From NCBI GenBank assembly GCA_019639255.1, contig JAHBSF010000052.1, positions 1-40,098 on the forward strand: 40,098 bases of DNA, given 5' to 3'. The position numbers were made by a program, and so were the translations under genes. The notes under the pieces are model-generated. The model was not told the origin of the DNA. It saw only the letters and a program-made list of their open reading frames with translations, and did not search any database. Source of the stretch: Acidobacteriota bacterium (GTDB taxonomy: Bacteria; Acidobacteriota; Blastocatellia; RBC074). This document shows, one piece after another, positions 9,864-20,142 of the stretch; position 1 is the stretch's first letter, and each line of letters starts with the position of its first letter.

Positions 9864-12308
9864 TCACTGCGTGTTTTCGATGAGTGAAAGAAACCGTTCG
9901 TCTGCGCGCAGGCTCTCGAAATCGGGTTCGATCCGCGCGCGCGCGATGATGTAATGGCGGCGCTGGCGCACGGCCGAAGCAAGCTCTTCGAGCGCACGCT
10001 CGCGATCGCCCATCACGGCCGCCGCGCACGCTACGTAATACCGCGTAAACGGTTCATCCGCCCCCTGCGCCTGAAGCCGCTCGAAGCCGCTCAGTACGGC
10101 GTTGTACGAAGTGCGCGCGCCTTCCAAATCGCCCTGGCGCGTGTAGGCGCTTACGAGTTTCTGGTGCACCTCTACGGCTGCGCGGTGCCGCAGCGCGTGA
10201 TCCAGGCTGCGCAGAAAGACCAGTTCCTGATAGTACTCGGCGATTGCGTCGTCGTAGCGTCCCTGCAGGGCGTAGATATGGCCGAGCCGCGTGTGCGCGC
10301 CCACGATCTGCAACGCTTCCTGCCCGGACTGAAGCTGCTCCTGCTGCGCGACGGCGCTGCGCGCGACCTGTTCGCCCCGGGCGTAATCGCCGAGGTAGGC
10401 GTAACACTGCGCGAGCTGAGCCGCCACCCAGCCCGCAAAGGGATTGGACGCAAGCGCGCGTTCGTATTCGATGGAGGCTTCCCGGAACATGCCCTTGCCC
10501 AGAAAGTAGGCGCGTCCGAGCGCCGCTCGCGAGGTGGCGTCATCGGGCGCAAAGGCAAGCGCCCGCCTGATTGCCCCGATCGCCTCGTCGAACCGGTCCA
10601 TTGCGATGAACATCAGTCCGAGTCCGGCGTAAGCCTCGGCCGCCTGCGGCAGCAACTCGATTGCCTTTTGCAGATCGCCTATGCCTTCTTCGATCAGTTC
10701 GGGCTGCGCCAGAAACTGGCCCTTGAGTCCGTGCGCGTAGCCGCGCATGCCGTAGGCGCGCGCGTATTTCGGATCCAGACCGATCGCTTCGTTGAAGTGC
10801 TCTACGGCGCGGTCTATGGCCTCGCTGCTGAGCATGCGCAGGCTCATCATGCCCTTTGTATAGGCCTCGTAGGCCTCGATGATATCGGTTTCGTCCTGCG
10901 CGATGACTTCGCGTTCGGCGCTGCGGAGGCTGAAGTTCAGACCCTGAGAAAGTTCATATACGATCTTGTCCTGCAGCTCGAAGATCTCTCCCATGCGCCC
11001 GTCGATTTTCACGGTCCGAACTATTTCGCCCGTTTCCACCTCGATGAGCCGCGCCGTGATGCGTATCATTTCGGAGAGACGCTGATAGCCGCCCGATATT
11101 ATCCACCGGGCGCCTATTTCGCCGCCCACGCGCGTGACGAACGACACGTCGCCCTCGCCCGAAGGCCGGGCGTTGATTCGTCGCAGCACTTCATAGACGC
11201 GCTCGCGCCCGATTATGGTCAAACCCTCGATGCTTTTGAGATCCGCCGTTACGGTTTCGGCTATGCCTACGCCGAGCCACTCATCGGAGGCATTCCCCGT
11301 AATGTTGACGAAGTTCATCACGGCCAGGCTCTTGCCCACGCGCGCGCTCAGGGAATAATTGCCGCTGCCGGCCTTGAGCAGTTGCGAACCCGCGCCGCCC
11401 GCGCTTGTGCGGAACGGATCGGTTGAGGCCGAAGCCTCGAGCATGTTGCGCACGATCTCCAGATCGTGGATTACCTCGCGCAGGCTCGGATACCGCTCGG
11501 CGCGGTCTTTCGCAATCATCCTTCGGCATACTGCTTCGAGTTCGAGGGTGACGCGCGCGTTGTAGCTGACAAGCGGCGGCGGCTGCGAATGCAGTATCGC
11601 ATCGACCATGGCAAGCGATGTGCGCCCCTCGAAGGGCAACCTTCCGGCCAGCAGTTCAAACAACACCACGCCCAGAGAAAATATGTCGGAACGCGCGTCT
11701 ACGTCCTGCCCCAACGCCTGTTCGGGCGACATATAGGCGAAGGTTCCGACTACGAGCCCCGGCGCGGTTTTCATCAGATTGGTATCGAACAGGCCCGCCG
11801 TACCGCCTTCAAACTCCACGCCCTGGAACTTGGCGACTCCGAAATCGAGCACCTTGATGCGCCCGCCCTCGGCTATCATGACGTTCGACGGCTTGATGTC
11901 GCGGTGCACGATTCCGCGCTCGTGCGCCGCTGCGAGCGCATCCGCCATCTGATTCGCGATCTCTATGGATTCGGGCACGCTGAAACGGCCCAGATGATCC
12001 TTGATCGTGTGGCCCGCGACGTATTCCATGACGATGAAGCTGTAGCGGGCGCCGTTGCGCTCTATTTCGTCTATTTCGTAAATCGTCGCAATGTTGGGAT
12101 GATTCAGGGCGGAAGCGGCGCGCGCCTCGCGCAGAAAACGCTGCCGCGCCATCTCGTTGGCCTGCGCTTCGGAAAGCATCAGCTTGAGCGCTACGGGCCG
12201 GTGCAGACGCAGATCCTCGGCCTTGTAGACCTCGCCCATCCCGCCCGCGCCGAGCCGTTCGAGAATCCGGTAGTGGGAAATCGTTTCGCCGATCATCGCG
12301 TCATTCAT
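9864..12308 (-). CDS. Ser/Thr protein kinase with TolB-like domain and TPRs
   Basis: 814 residues from ATG 12308; ATG 12296 (MIGETISHYRIL) and TTG 12341 are alternatives, none with a strong ribosome site. Domain order: Hanks-type kinase about 10-290 with GAGGMG glycine loop (20-25), Lys42, HRDIKPSN (135-142), DFG (155-157) and MSPEQALG; a TolB/FlgO-like domain beginning LAVMNFVNITGNASDEWLGVGIAETV and ending in a RLIEVETGEIVRTVKIDG strand; then several tetratricopeptide repeats (EHFNEAIGLDPKYARAYGMRG, LQKAIELLPQAAEAYAGLGL, IRRALAFAPDDATSRAALG, and more). No membrane segment is seen. This kinase-TolB-TPR layout is frequent in Acidobacteriota; targets are unknown. The TPRs suggest protein partners. 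Confidence 0.92.
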   Translation of the reverse strand: MNDAMIGETISHYRILERLGAGGMGEVYKAEDLRLHRPVALKLMLSEAQANEMARQRFLREARAASALNHPNIATIYEIDEIERNGARYSFIVMEYVAGHTIKDHLGRFSVPESIEIANQMADALAAAHERGIVHRDIKPSNVMIAEGGRIKVLDFGVAKFQGVEFEGGTAGLFDTNLMKTAPGLVVGTFAYMSPEQALGQDVDARSDIFSLGVVLFELLAGRLPFEGRTSLAMVDAILHSQPPPLVSYNARVTLELEAVCRRMIAKDRAERYPSLREVIHDLEIVRNMLEASASTDPFRTSAGGAGSQLLKAGSGNYSLSARVGKSLAVMNFVNITGNASDEWLGVGIAETVTADLKSIEGLTIIGRERVYEVLRRINARPSGEGDVSFVTRVGGEIGARWIISGGYQRLSEMIRITARLIEVETGEIVRTVKIDGRMGEIFELQDKIVYELSQGLNFSLRSAEREVIAQDETDIIEAYEAYTKGMMSLRMLSSEAIDRAVEHFNEAIGLDPKYARAYGMRGYAHGLKGQFLAQPELIEEGIGDLQKAIELLPQAAEAYAGLGLMFIAMDRFDEAIGAIRRALAFAPDDATSRAALGRAYFLGKGMFREASIEYERALASNPFAGWVAAQLAQCYAYLGDYARGEQVARSAVAQQEQLQSGQEALQIVGAHTRLGHIYALQGRYDDAIAEYYQELVFLRSLDHALRHRAAVEVHQKLVSAYTRQGDLEGARTSYNAVLSGFERLQAQGADEPFTRYYVACAAAVMGDRERALEELASAVRQRRHYIIARARIEPDFESLRADERFLSLIENTQ

Positions 12309-12371
12309 AAAGTCCAAACCGCTGCTCAATACTAAATCCAACCCCGCGGAAATGAAACCGGACGGACCCGG

Positions 12372-12399
12372 TTGTATCCTCTGCGTTTCGGAATAAAAT
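12372..12399 (+). promoter_or_regulatory. Sigma-70-type promoter for the NIPSNAP gene
   Basis: TTGTAT and TAAAAT separated by 16 bases, about 80 bases upstream of the NIPSNAP start. Match by eye only. Confidence 0.45.
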
Positions 12400-12426
12400 G
12401 ATCAAGCAAAACACCGTTTGCCTGTT

Positions 12427-12459
12427 GAACAACTATTGAACAACGATCGAACAACGATC
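12427..12459 (+). repeat. Three 11-bp direct repeats in the NIPSNAP leader
   Basis: GAACAACTATT followed by two perfect copies of GAACAACGATC, head to tail, directly upstream of the GAGGAG ribosome site. The period equals about one DNA turn. It could bind a regulator, form leader structure, or be a slippage product. Confidence 0.75.
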
Positions 12460-12474
12460 GAGGAGAACGCCTGC

Positions 12475-12912
12475 ATGAAAAAGAAACTCGCCATTGCCGC
12501 CTTCGCCGTATGTTTGCTCGCGCTCGGCTACGCGCTCGGCCGGCTCGATCCCGGATCGGGCGCCGCCGCCGCCGCCGACGAACGCGTATTCGAGATACGC
12601 ACCTACACGACGCTCGAAGGCCGGCTCGAGGCGCTCAACGCCCGGTTCCGCAATCACACGACGCGATTGTTTGAAAAACACGGCATGACGAACATCGGCT
12701 ACTGGACGCCGGCGGACGCGCCGCTCGCCTCCAATACGCTCATCTATATCGTGGCGCACGACAGCCGCGATGCGGCGCGCCGAAGCTGGGATGCATTTCG
12801 CAACGATCCCGAATGGCACAAGGCGCGCGATGCGTCGGAAGCCGACGGCAAGATCGTTGCCAAGCTCGAAAGCGTATTCCTGAAGCCGACCGATTACTCG
12901 AAGATGAAATAA
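12475..12912 (+). CDS. NIPSNAP family protein, membrane-anchored or exported
   Basis: 145 residues. An N-terminal hydrophobic segment (LAIAAFAVCLLALGYALG) is a signal anchor or signal peptide, followed by VFEIRTYTTLEGRLEALNARFRNHTTRLFEKHGMTNIGYW, the typical NIPSNAP ferredoxin-like core (E-x-R-x-Y then helix with H-x-x-x-F-x-K-H-G), and a second half with NTLIYIVAHDSRDAARRSWDAFRNDPEW. The molecular role of the family is not settled. ATG has GAGGAG nine bases ahead. The TAA stop is made of bases belonging to the left arm of a palindromic repeat. Confidence 0.85.
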   Translation: MKKKLAIAAFAVCLLALGYALGRLDPGSGAAAAADERVFEIRTYTTLEGRLEALNARFRNHTTRLFEKHGMTNIGYWTPADAPLASNTLIYIVAHDSRDAARRSWDAFRNDPEWHKARDASEADGKIVAKLESVFLKPTDYSKMK

Positions 12913-12997
12913 CGGAACAAACGGAAAATAGACGGAACAAACGGAAAGAATGGGGCTTTTTCGTATGTTTCGTCTATTTTCGTATGTTTCGTTATTA
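12909..12997. repeat. GATAACGGAAC-type palindrome, copy 6 (two arms)
   Basis: Left arm begins at the NIPSNAP stop: TAACGGAACAAACGGAAAAT followed by a second unit; the right arm inverse reads TAACGAAACATACGAAAATA plus a second unit. Each arm is itself a tandem duplication of about 20 bases. The two arms agree in spacing and in the AATAGACG junction. Confidence 0.88.
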
Positions 12998-12998
12998 T

Positions 12999-13032
12999 AA
13001 AAAAATAGCGGTGAATCGCGTGATTCACCGCT
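12999..13032 (-). terminator. Rho-independent terminator of the porin gene
   Basis: On the minus strand an 11-base-pair stem (AGCGGTGAATC with its complement, loop of four) at 13007-13032 is followed by a run of T (complement of 12999-13005). It lies 73 bases after the porin stop. Confidence 0.8.
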
Positions 13033-13037
13033 CCAAA

Positions 13038-13070
<33 letters not shown>

Positions 13071-13105
13071 TCCCGTGTAAAAACCGTTTCATAAATTCAT
13101 CGCGT

Positions 13106-14536
13106 TTACTGGCCGCGCGAGGAGATGAAGTAGCTGAAGCCGACAAGCAGCGTATTCTGTCCGCGCACGAGCCTGCCTGTGGATTTGCTGAAGTAGTCGG
13201 CGTCGGACCAGTCGCGTCTGTACTCGAAGCGCGAAACCAGATTGCCTGCCAGCGCCACCTCCTGCGTGAAGGTCAGGCCCTTGAGCGTCTGCGCGGTTCC
13301 GGTTCTCAAACCGTCTGGATCGTCGAAGACTTCAAACCTCGGCGAAAACGCCAGACGCGAATTGAACGCGTACCTGAAGGCCGCCGCCAGCCCCTTCCAG
13401 TGGCCGCGCGGCTCGCCTATGTACTGGTCCGAACCGTATGCGAAGTTGGCCAGAAACGAGAGTTTCTCGCTCGCAGCATACGATACGACCGTATCGGCGA
13501 AGTGCCGCCACTCCTTGCTTGAATCCTGCTGTTCGGGTCCGCCCAGATAGGTCTGCGTGATGGCAAGCCGCGAGGTGGGCGCCAGTCCGACCGAGACGCC
13601 GTAGGTCTTGCCCTGGTTGTTGTCGATGAGGCTGTCCCAGCCGTTGACGAGAAATCCGCTGACCGAAACCTTGTTGTTGATCTCGTATTTGGCGCGCAGG
13701 CCCGTGTGGTAGTAGGGTCCGAGGCCGAACAGGTATGAGCGCGAGTAGTTGTAGTTGTCCTTGGTTTCGATTACTTCGGCTCCGGCCGGGGTGAAGAATT
13801 TGCCGAAGTCGAGCGTGAGTCCGCTGCCGATCGGGGCTACGTAGCTGACATAACCCTGAAGCATGTGCCTGATTGCGTCGCCGCCCGTGGGGTTGGGGCC
13901 GTTGACGATATCGACCGTGGGGCCGAAGCCGAGGTCTATCTTGAAGCCGAGCGGGTTTGCCAGATCGTTCTGTTTTTCGAGCGTGAATTTCGCCAGGTTC
14001 AGCGAGAAGCTGTTGTCCTGCGTATCGAAGGCGCGCCCCGTGTTGACGCGGCCGTCGGGGCGGTTGAAGTTATAGCTGTAATAACCGTCTACCAGGCCGC
14101 TGACTTCCACTTCGCGGAAGAAGTTCACGAATCCGCTGTTTTTCTTGGCGTCTTCCTGAATGGTCGAGACTTCCTTTTTCAGATCCGCAATCTGCACGGT
14201 CTGTTCGTTGATGGTCTCGGCGAGGTTTGGAGAGATGGGCGCCGCGGATGAGGTTTTGACGGCGAGTTTGGCTTCGAGATCGCGTATGCGCTCTTCGAGC
14301 GCGGTGACGATGCGCACAAGCTCCTCGGCGTCCACTTTGCCGTCCGCTTTGCCGGGGGCTTTTTTCGTTTCGGAATCGCTGTTGTTGCGGGCAATGGCGG
14401 AAGCGGTGGTTTGGGCCGCCGCCGCGCGCGCCGATACAGCCGTTATGAACATCGCCGAAACAATCATGGAAAGAGTTACGGAAAGAAAACCAGATGCAAA
14501 TCGGGCCGGATTTCGCGTCGTACCAGTGCTCAGCAT
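13106..14536 (-). CDS. Outer-membrane beta-barrel porin (OmpL-like, porin-2 type)
   Basis: 476 residues. Signal peptide near residues 15-41 ending ARAAAAQ, then a predicted coiled coil (about 66-120, VRIVTALEERIRDLEAKLAV ... VQIADLKKEV) that could span the periplasm, then an amphipathic barrel beginning VEVSGLVDGYYSYNFNRPDG with alternating strands (GFKIDLGFGPTVDIV, GLTLDFGKFFTPAG, YEINNKVSVSGFLVNGW) and ending in a terminal strand LLVGFSYFISSRGQ. This is the layout of putative porin-2 proteins. ATG has a perfect AAGGAGG five bases ahead. It lies downstream of glnB and glnD on the same strand, which suggests uptake of a nitrogen compound (inference); a structured leader and a large palindrome lie between it and glnB. 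Confidence 0.85.
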   Translation of the reverse strand: MLSTGTTRNPARFASGFLSVTLSMIVSAMFITAVSARAAAAQTTASAIARNNSDSETKKAPGKADGKVDAEELVRIVTALEERIRDLEAKLAVKTSSAAPISPNLAETINEQTVQIADLKKEVSTIQEDAKKNSGFVNFFREVEVSGLVDGYYSYNFNRPDGRVNTGRAFDTQDNSFSLNLAKFTLEKQNDLANPLGFKIDLGFGPTVDIVNGPNPTGGDAIRHMLQGYVSYVAPIGSGLTLDFGKFFTPAGAEVIETKDNYNYSRSYLFGLGPYYHTGLRAKYEINNKVSVSGFLVNGWDSLIDNNQGKTYGVSVGLAPTSRLAITQTYLGGPEQQDSSKEWRHFADTVVSYAASEKLSFLANFAYGSDQYIGEPRGHWKGLAAAFRYAFNSRLAFSPRFEVFDDPDGLRTGTAQTLKGLTFTQEVALAGNLVSRFEYRRDWSDADYFSKSTGRLVRGQNTLLVGFSYFISSRGQ

Positions 14537-14706
14537 GTTGCCTCCTTACGGGTCGCTTGCGGCGCGTGCGCCGGTTTGCATCGCCCCTTGCGGGAGGCAT
14601 ACAATTCCTTCCGGCTGCACGGATGACCGCTTGCGGTTGTCAGTGTGGTTCCGATCAGGGGCTCTTCGCGATGATGTTGCCGCATCATCGGTCAAGCGAA
14701 GGGCCC
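14537..14706 (-). promoter_or_regulatory. Structured leader upstream of the porin, class unknown
   Basis: Read on the minus strand from 14706: an outer stem of GGGCNNTTCGC with GCGAAGAGCCC (14696-14706 with 14657-14669) encloses a perfect hairpin GATGATG/CATCATC (14670-14689). Downstream come three CCGCAAG-type turns, one of which closes a CCC-GCAA-GGG tetraloop hairpin, and then the AAGGAGG ribosome site. The density of small stems suggests a cis-regulatory RNA. It does not match a riboswitch consensus I know. Confidence 0.45.
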
Positions 14707-14733
14707 TTGTTAATTTTGAACGCCGGGAAGGCA

Positions 14734-14918
14734 GGGAGAAGGGGAAGAAGAAGAAGTGCTGAGTGCGAGGAAGAAGTGCTGAGTGCTGAGTGCTGTTTGG
14801 AACTGAAGAACTTTCATATGGAGTATCTGTAAATAAAGTTCATGATTTCCTAATTGCACTCAGCACTCAGCACTCAGCACTCAGCACTTCTTCTTCTTCT
14901 TCTTCTTCCCCTTCTCCC
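14734..14918. repeat. (GCTGAGT)n palindromic element between glnB and the porin gene
   Basis: The left half has GGGAGAAGGGGAAGAAGAAG followed by GTGCTGAGTGC units; the right half mirrors it with four CACTCAG units, a TTC run and CCCCTTCTCCC. The centre (about 14793-14853) holds GGAACTGAAGAACTTTCATA and AT-rich DNA. The whole could form a very long hairpin. A second member begins at 39959 and shares the GGAACTGAAGAACTT core. It lies right after the glnB stop and before the porin leader. Confidence 0.85.
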
Positions 14919-14930
14919 TCCTGTTCCCAA

Positions 14931-18049
<3,119 letters not shown>

Positions 18050-18150
18050 ACCCGACGCCCCCCGCGCTTCACCCCTTGAAATCCATTCTTTGCCGCTACT
18101 TACCGCATTTTTTATCCCCTCCCCACTTACCCCCCGCTTACATACTCAAC

Positions 18151-18196
18151 CGACAAAATTGTCGCCATTACTCCGATTTTTGACAGTAATGTCAAA
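18151..18196. promoter_or_regulatory. Pair of dyad sites, YGACA-N4-TGTCR, glnD-proximal
   Basis: CGACAAAATTGTCG (18151-18164) and TTTGACAGTAATGTCAAA (18179-18196) are perfect inverted repeats with a four-base centre. Their centres are exactly 30 bases apart, about three helical turns. Position and symmetry fit binding of a dimeric regulator to same-face sites; the protein is unknown. Confidence 0.6.
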
Positions 18197-18288
18197 TCAT
18201 CGGCTCCCCGTTTCGCCGGGTTCCCGGGCCCCCCGCCCCGCCCCGCATCGCGCATCATCGTGCGTTCGGGCGGGTAAGCGAGTGGTAG

Positions 18289-18332
18289 CGACAATTTTGT
18301 AGTTTGGATAGAGTGAGACGACAATGGTGTCG
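18289..18332. promoter_or_regulatory. Pair of dyad sites, CGACA-N4-TGTMG, amt-proximal
   Basis: CGACAATTTTGTAG (18289-18302, one half imperfect) and CGACAATGGTGTCG (18319-18332). Centres are again exactly 30 bases apart, as in the glnD-proximal pair. They lie about 125-155 bases upstream of a sigma-54-type promoter, where enhancer sites are expected. Confidence 0.6.
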
Positions 18333-18340
18333 GAATGTAT

Positions 18341-18380
18341 GGGGAAGGGGGGAGGGGAGAGGGAGGGTGGGGGAGGAGGG
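18341..18380 (+). other. G-rich, potential G-quadruplex tract
   Basis: A nearly pure purine run with at least six G3-G6 clusters on the plus strand, between the amt-proximal dyads and the sigma-54 promoter. It could fold as a G-quadruplex or stiffen the DNA; function is not shown. Apart from it, the dyads, the promoter and the amt leader, I see nothing further in the 18050-18609 gap. Confidence 0.5.
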
Positions 18381-18436
18381 CGATGTGCGATGGGGACAGC
18401 AATATAGGGGGAATCGGGTAGTAGAGCGTGCGGGCG

Positions 18437-18452
18437 TGGTACGGGCCTTGCA
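18437..18452 (+). promoter_or_regulatory. Sigma-54 (-24/-12) promoter for amt
   Basis: TGGTACGGGCCTTGCA: TGGyAC, five bases, TTGCA, differing from the consensus TGGCAC-N5-TTGCA at one position and with the essential GG and GC at the right spacing. Predicted start of transcription is near 18462, leaving a leader of about 150 bases before the amt ATG. Confidence 0.7.
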
Positions 18453-18609
18453 CCGCGATTTCGCATCATCAGGTTCAAGAGTTCCAAAAGGATTTATTTT
18501 GGGAGTGTGCGGTGTGTTTCCGCATTGGGGGTTGACGGCAACAGCCCCGGGAGTCGGGCGGAGCGGACTGCGGATCGGAACCCATACATCTGCAAGCAAA
18601 GGAGCAGCT

Positions 18610-19905
18610 ATGGAAACAAAAGTGATTCTCGACACCCTATGGGTGATGACGGCCGGGTTTCTGGTTTTCTTTATGAACGCGGGTTTTGGAATGCTGGAAA
18701 CGGGGCTGTGTCAGGGCAAGAATGCGGTCAACATTCTGGCGAAGAACTTCATAGTTTTCGCGGTTTCATCGGTCGCGTTCTGGTTGATCGGGTTCGGCAT
18801 AATGTTCGGCGACGGCACGAGTTTTATGGGAACGAGCGGGTGGTTTCTGGGCGGCGGGGACAACAGTCCCGCGACGGGCGAGGAGTATACGGGCGTATTT
18901 ACATCCCTTAACTGGACGGGCGTGCCGCTGGCGGCGAAGTTTTTCTTTCAGCTCGTATTCGCGGGCACTGCGGCCACGATCGTGAGCGGCGCGGTAGCCG
19001 AGCGCATCAAGTTCATAAGCTTCATCCTGTTTTCATTCGTTCTGGTGGCGATCATATATCCGATAGGCGGGCACTGGGCGTGGGGCGGCGGATGGCTTTC
19101 GACGCTTTCGACGCCGTTTGTGGATTTCGCCGGTTCGACCGTAGTGCACAGCGTGGGCGGGTGGGCGGCGCTTACGGGCGCATTCATTCTGGGTCCGCGC
19201 CTCGGCAAATACAGCAAGGGCGTGCTCGTGCGGCCCATACCGGGTCACAACATGAGTCTTGCGACGCTCGGCACGCTGATACTGTGGCTCGGATGGTTCG
19301 GCTTCAATCCGGGCTCGACTATGGCGGCGGATGCGGCGGCGATTGCAAAGATCGCGCTCAACACCAGCATGGCTGCGGCCGCCGGATGTCTGGGCGCGAC
19401 CGCCATATCCTGGATAGTGATCAAGAAGCCCGACCTCAGCATGATCCTCAACGGCACGCTTGCAGGTCTTGTCGCAATCACCGCGCCGTGCAATTCGGTG
19501 GGCGTGGCGAGGTCGCTGCTGATTGGGTTGATCGGCGGCGTGCTCGTAGTATTCGCCGTGATCTTTTTTGATCGTATAGCGAAGATAGACGATCCCGTAG
19601 GCGCCATCAGCGTACATCTGGTAAACGGCGTATGGGGCACGCTTGCGGTTGGATTGTTCGCCGACGAGACGGGGCTGTTGCTGGGCGGCGGTTTCGCGCA
19701 GACGCTTACGCAATTGATGGGCATTGCGGGCGTAGGCGCGCTGACGCTTGTGGGAAGCTCGGCTGTCTGGTACGCGCTCAAGGCCACCATCGGCATACGC
19801 GTCACGCCCGAAGAAGAGTCCGAGGGGCTCGACACGGGCGAACACGGCATGGAGGCATATCCGCCGCCGCTCAACATAGCGCCGAGCGCTTCGAGCATTT
19901 CCTGA
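18610..19905 (+). CDS. amt: Ammonium transporter
   Basis: 431 residues, the usual Amt/MEP size, with eleven expected membrane helices. Hallmarks: [11 protein letters not shown] in the first helix, [14 protein letters not shown]-like [19 protein letters not shown] with His180 and [20 protein letters not shown] with His336 (the twin pore histidines), GFNPGST and the GLVAITAPC segment. It moves ammonium/ammonia across the inner membrane and is gated by P-II. There is no cleaved signal peptide: the protein begins directly [17 protein letters not shown]; the frame extends upstream but ATG 18610 has AAGGAG six bases ahead. A sigma-54 promoter and paired dyads precede it. The short C-terminal tail ([20 protein letters not shown]) is the P-II contact region in relatives, here rather variable. 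Confidence 0.96.
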   Translation: METKVILDTLWVMTAGFLVFFMNAGFGMLETGLCQGKNAVNILAKNFIVFAVSSVAFWLIGFGIMFGDGTSFMGTSGWFLGGGDNSPATGEEYTGVFTSLNWTGVPLAAKFFFQLVFAGTAATIVSGAVAERIKFISFILFSFVLVAIIYPIGGHWAWGGGWLSTLSTPFVDFAGSTVVHSVGGWAALTGAFILGPRLGKYSKGVLVRPIPGHNMSLATLGTLILWLGWFGFNPGSTMAADAAAIAKIALNTSMAAAAGCLGATAISWIVIKKPDLSMILNGTLAGLVAITAPCNSVGVARSLLIGLIGGVLVVFAVIFFDRIAKIDDPVGAISVHLVNGVWGTLAVGLFADETGLLLGGGFAQTLTQLMGIAGVGALTLVGSSAVWYALKATIGIRVTPEEESEGLDTGEHGMEAYPPPLNIAPSASSIS

Positions 19906-19914
19906 AAAAGACAA

Positions 19915-20018
19915 GAGAGATAACGGAACAAACGGAAATTGACGGAACAAACGGAAAGAAGACTGCTTGAGGTCTTTTCCGTTTGTTCCGTCAATTTCCG
20001 TTTGTTCCGTTATCTCTC
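19915..20018. repeat. GATAACGGAAC-type palindrome, copy 7 (perfect arms)
   Basis: Arms of 43 bases are perfect complements (each GAGAGATAACGGAACAAACG plus a second GACGGAACAAACGGAAA unit) with a short inner extension AAGAC/GTCTT around the loop. It follows the amt stop by nine bases and probably ends amt transcription. Confidence 0.95.
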
Positions 20019-20142
20019 TCGTCCCTCTTCCGCGTTCATCCCCGATTTTTCCGCATTCGTCCGAAAACCGGCTTCAAATTTGCTCACTCGTCCTAGACTT
20101 CGCGCGTTGTACAAGCGCATTTACTGAAAGGAGTCAGGCAGG

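Noticed and set aside
13007-13032. Part of the GATAACGGAAC palindrome
   Set aside because: It is a separate GC-rich stem with its own T-run and belongs to the porin as a terminator.
14537-14706. Cobalamin or c-di-GMP riboswitch
   Set aside because: Some fragments look similar (GCAAACC), but the conserved boxes and spacing of both classes are missing.
18179-18196. FNR/CRP-type site
   Set aside because: FNR boxes are TTGAT-N4-ATCAA (14 bases). Here TTGAC halves are six bases apart and the four sites share a GACA-N4-TGTC core.
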